From: GCA-2716065 sp036123135
Lineage (GTDB): Bacteria; Bacteroidota; Bacteroidia; Flavobacteriales_D; Parvicellaceae
Assembly (NCBI GenBank): GCA_036123135.1
Contig: JAZADZ010000013.1
Coordinates: 1 to 14,000 of the forward strand
Direction of reading: 5' to 3'
Length of the DNA: 14,000 bases
In this document: positions 13,512 to 14,000 of the stretch, piece by piece
Layout: each line of letters opens with the position of its first letter
How positions within the stretch are numbered: the first letter of the stretch is position 1
Position numbers and translations under genes: made by a program
Notes under the pieces: model-generated
Databases searched by the model: none
What the model saw: the letters and a program-made list of their open reading frames with translations, nothing else
What the model was told of the DNA's origin: nothing

Positions 13512-14000
13512 ATGAAATACTACTCTATTTGCGCAATTCTTATGCTTTTTTTTTCAAGTTGCAGTTGGTTCGAAGAAGAAGTTTGGGGAGTTCCTGAAAG
13601 CAAATTAGAAAAATCAACTGTAGAAAATTTTTCAAGTGATTTGTTCCAATTGAATGGCACCTACATTTCTGAGCCTGGAACTGACATAACGTCTTCAGAA
13701 ATTAGCTTTTATATTGATGGACTAAGTGATACAAAAGGAAGGTTCAATAACTTTAGTATTGAACTCAACGGAAATCCGAAAGACAACTCACTCTATTTAA
13801 ATGTATCCATCAGAGCAAACTCTGTTTTTACTGAAAACGAGACAAGAGACAAACATTTACTAGGAGAGGATTTTTTCAATATTGAAAAGTATCCTAGTAT
13901 TTTCTTCAAATCTAAAGAAATTTTATCTGTGGACTCTTCGTTTATTGCTAAAGGAAAATTATCATTGTTAGGAACTGAAAGTAAAGTTAAAGTTCCATTC
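13512..14000 (+). CDS. YceI-family lipoprotein, 3' end cut by window
   Basis: The frame opens with ATG at 13512 and stays open for 163 codons to the window edge. The N-terminus MKYYSICAILMLFFSSC gives a lipobox Cys at residue 17. The YceI domain follows: SEISFYIDGLSDTKGRF (about 62-78), then LYLNVSIRANSVFTEN, RDKHLLGEDFF, YPSIFFKSKEI, and GKLSLLGTESKVKVPF at the edge, all in the expected order. YceI proteins form a lipocalin-like barrel that binds isoprenoid or other hydrophobic chains in the periplasm. This copy is membrane-anchored, not freely secreted. About 30-40 C-terminal residues should lie beyond the window. Confidence 0.88.
   Translation, partial: MKYYSICAILMLFFSSCSWFEEEVWGVPESKLEKSTVENFSSDLFQLNGTYISEPGTDITSSEISFYIDGLSDTKGRFNNFSIELNGNPKDNSLYLNVSIRANSVFTENETRDKHLLGEDFFNIEKYPSIFFKSKEILSVDSSFIAKGKLSLLGTESKVKVPF

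Overview
The window looks like a piece of an AT-rich marine Bacteroidota chromosome, most likely Flavobacteriales. Four things point there: the TonB-dependent receptor, the Bacteroidota-type promoter (TTTG, 20 nt, TAnnTTTG), the AT-rich leaders without strong Shine-Dalgarno sequences, and the run of short lipoproteins and secreted proteins. I see no mobile elements, tRNA, rRNA or CRISPR, and no gene-free stretch longer than about 180 bp.

Left edge (1-694, +): the 3' part of a Cys/Met-metabolism PLP enzyme, ending in a hairpin that faces the convergent next gene.

Thiamine/vitamin uptake block (718-4257, all -). In transcription order it holds a PnuC/PnuT-family inner-membrane transporter, a NadR-like kinase joined to it by an ATGA overlap, a clear TPP riboswitch, and a TonB-dependent outer-membrane receptor. 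The riboswitch lies inside the block, just before the receptor, and not in front of the transporter. The likely route is outer-membrane uptake of thiamine or a related compound, inner-membrane passage, then trapping by phosphorylation.

Pterin/photolyase operon (4396-7930, +): five tightly packed genes encoding a 6-pyruvoyl-tetrahydropterin-synthase-like protein, GTP cyclohydrolase I, an SRPBCC protein, a short-chain dehydrogenase-like protein without the catalytic Tyr, and a class I photolyase with an intact Trp triad. In front is a readable Bacteroidota promoter overlaid by two tandem copies of TGTTTAA-N16-TTAAACA, 35 bp apart. This is the best candidate in the window for a regulated, possibly light-responsive, system making a reduced pterin alongside a light-dependent enzyme.

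Oxidoreductase/envelope run (8004-12583, +): a cholesterol-oxidase-like GMC flavoprotein with a four-Cys motif (TTG start), a sterol desaturase/fatty-acid hydroxylase family membrane protein overlapping it by 4 bp, a CapA-type metallophosphatase-like protein, and a metallo-beta-lactamase-fold lipoprotein with HxHxGH in place of HxHxDH.

Right edge (12663-14000, +): a very small Lys/Asn-rich lipoprotein, a secreted CAP-domain protein, and the start of a YceI-family lipoprotein that runs off the window.
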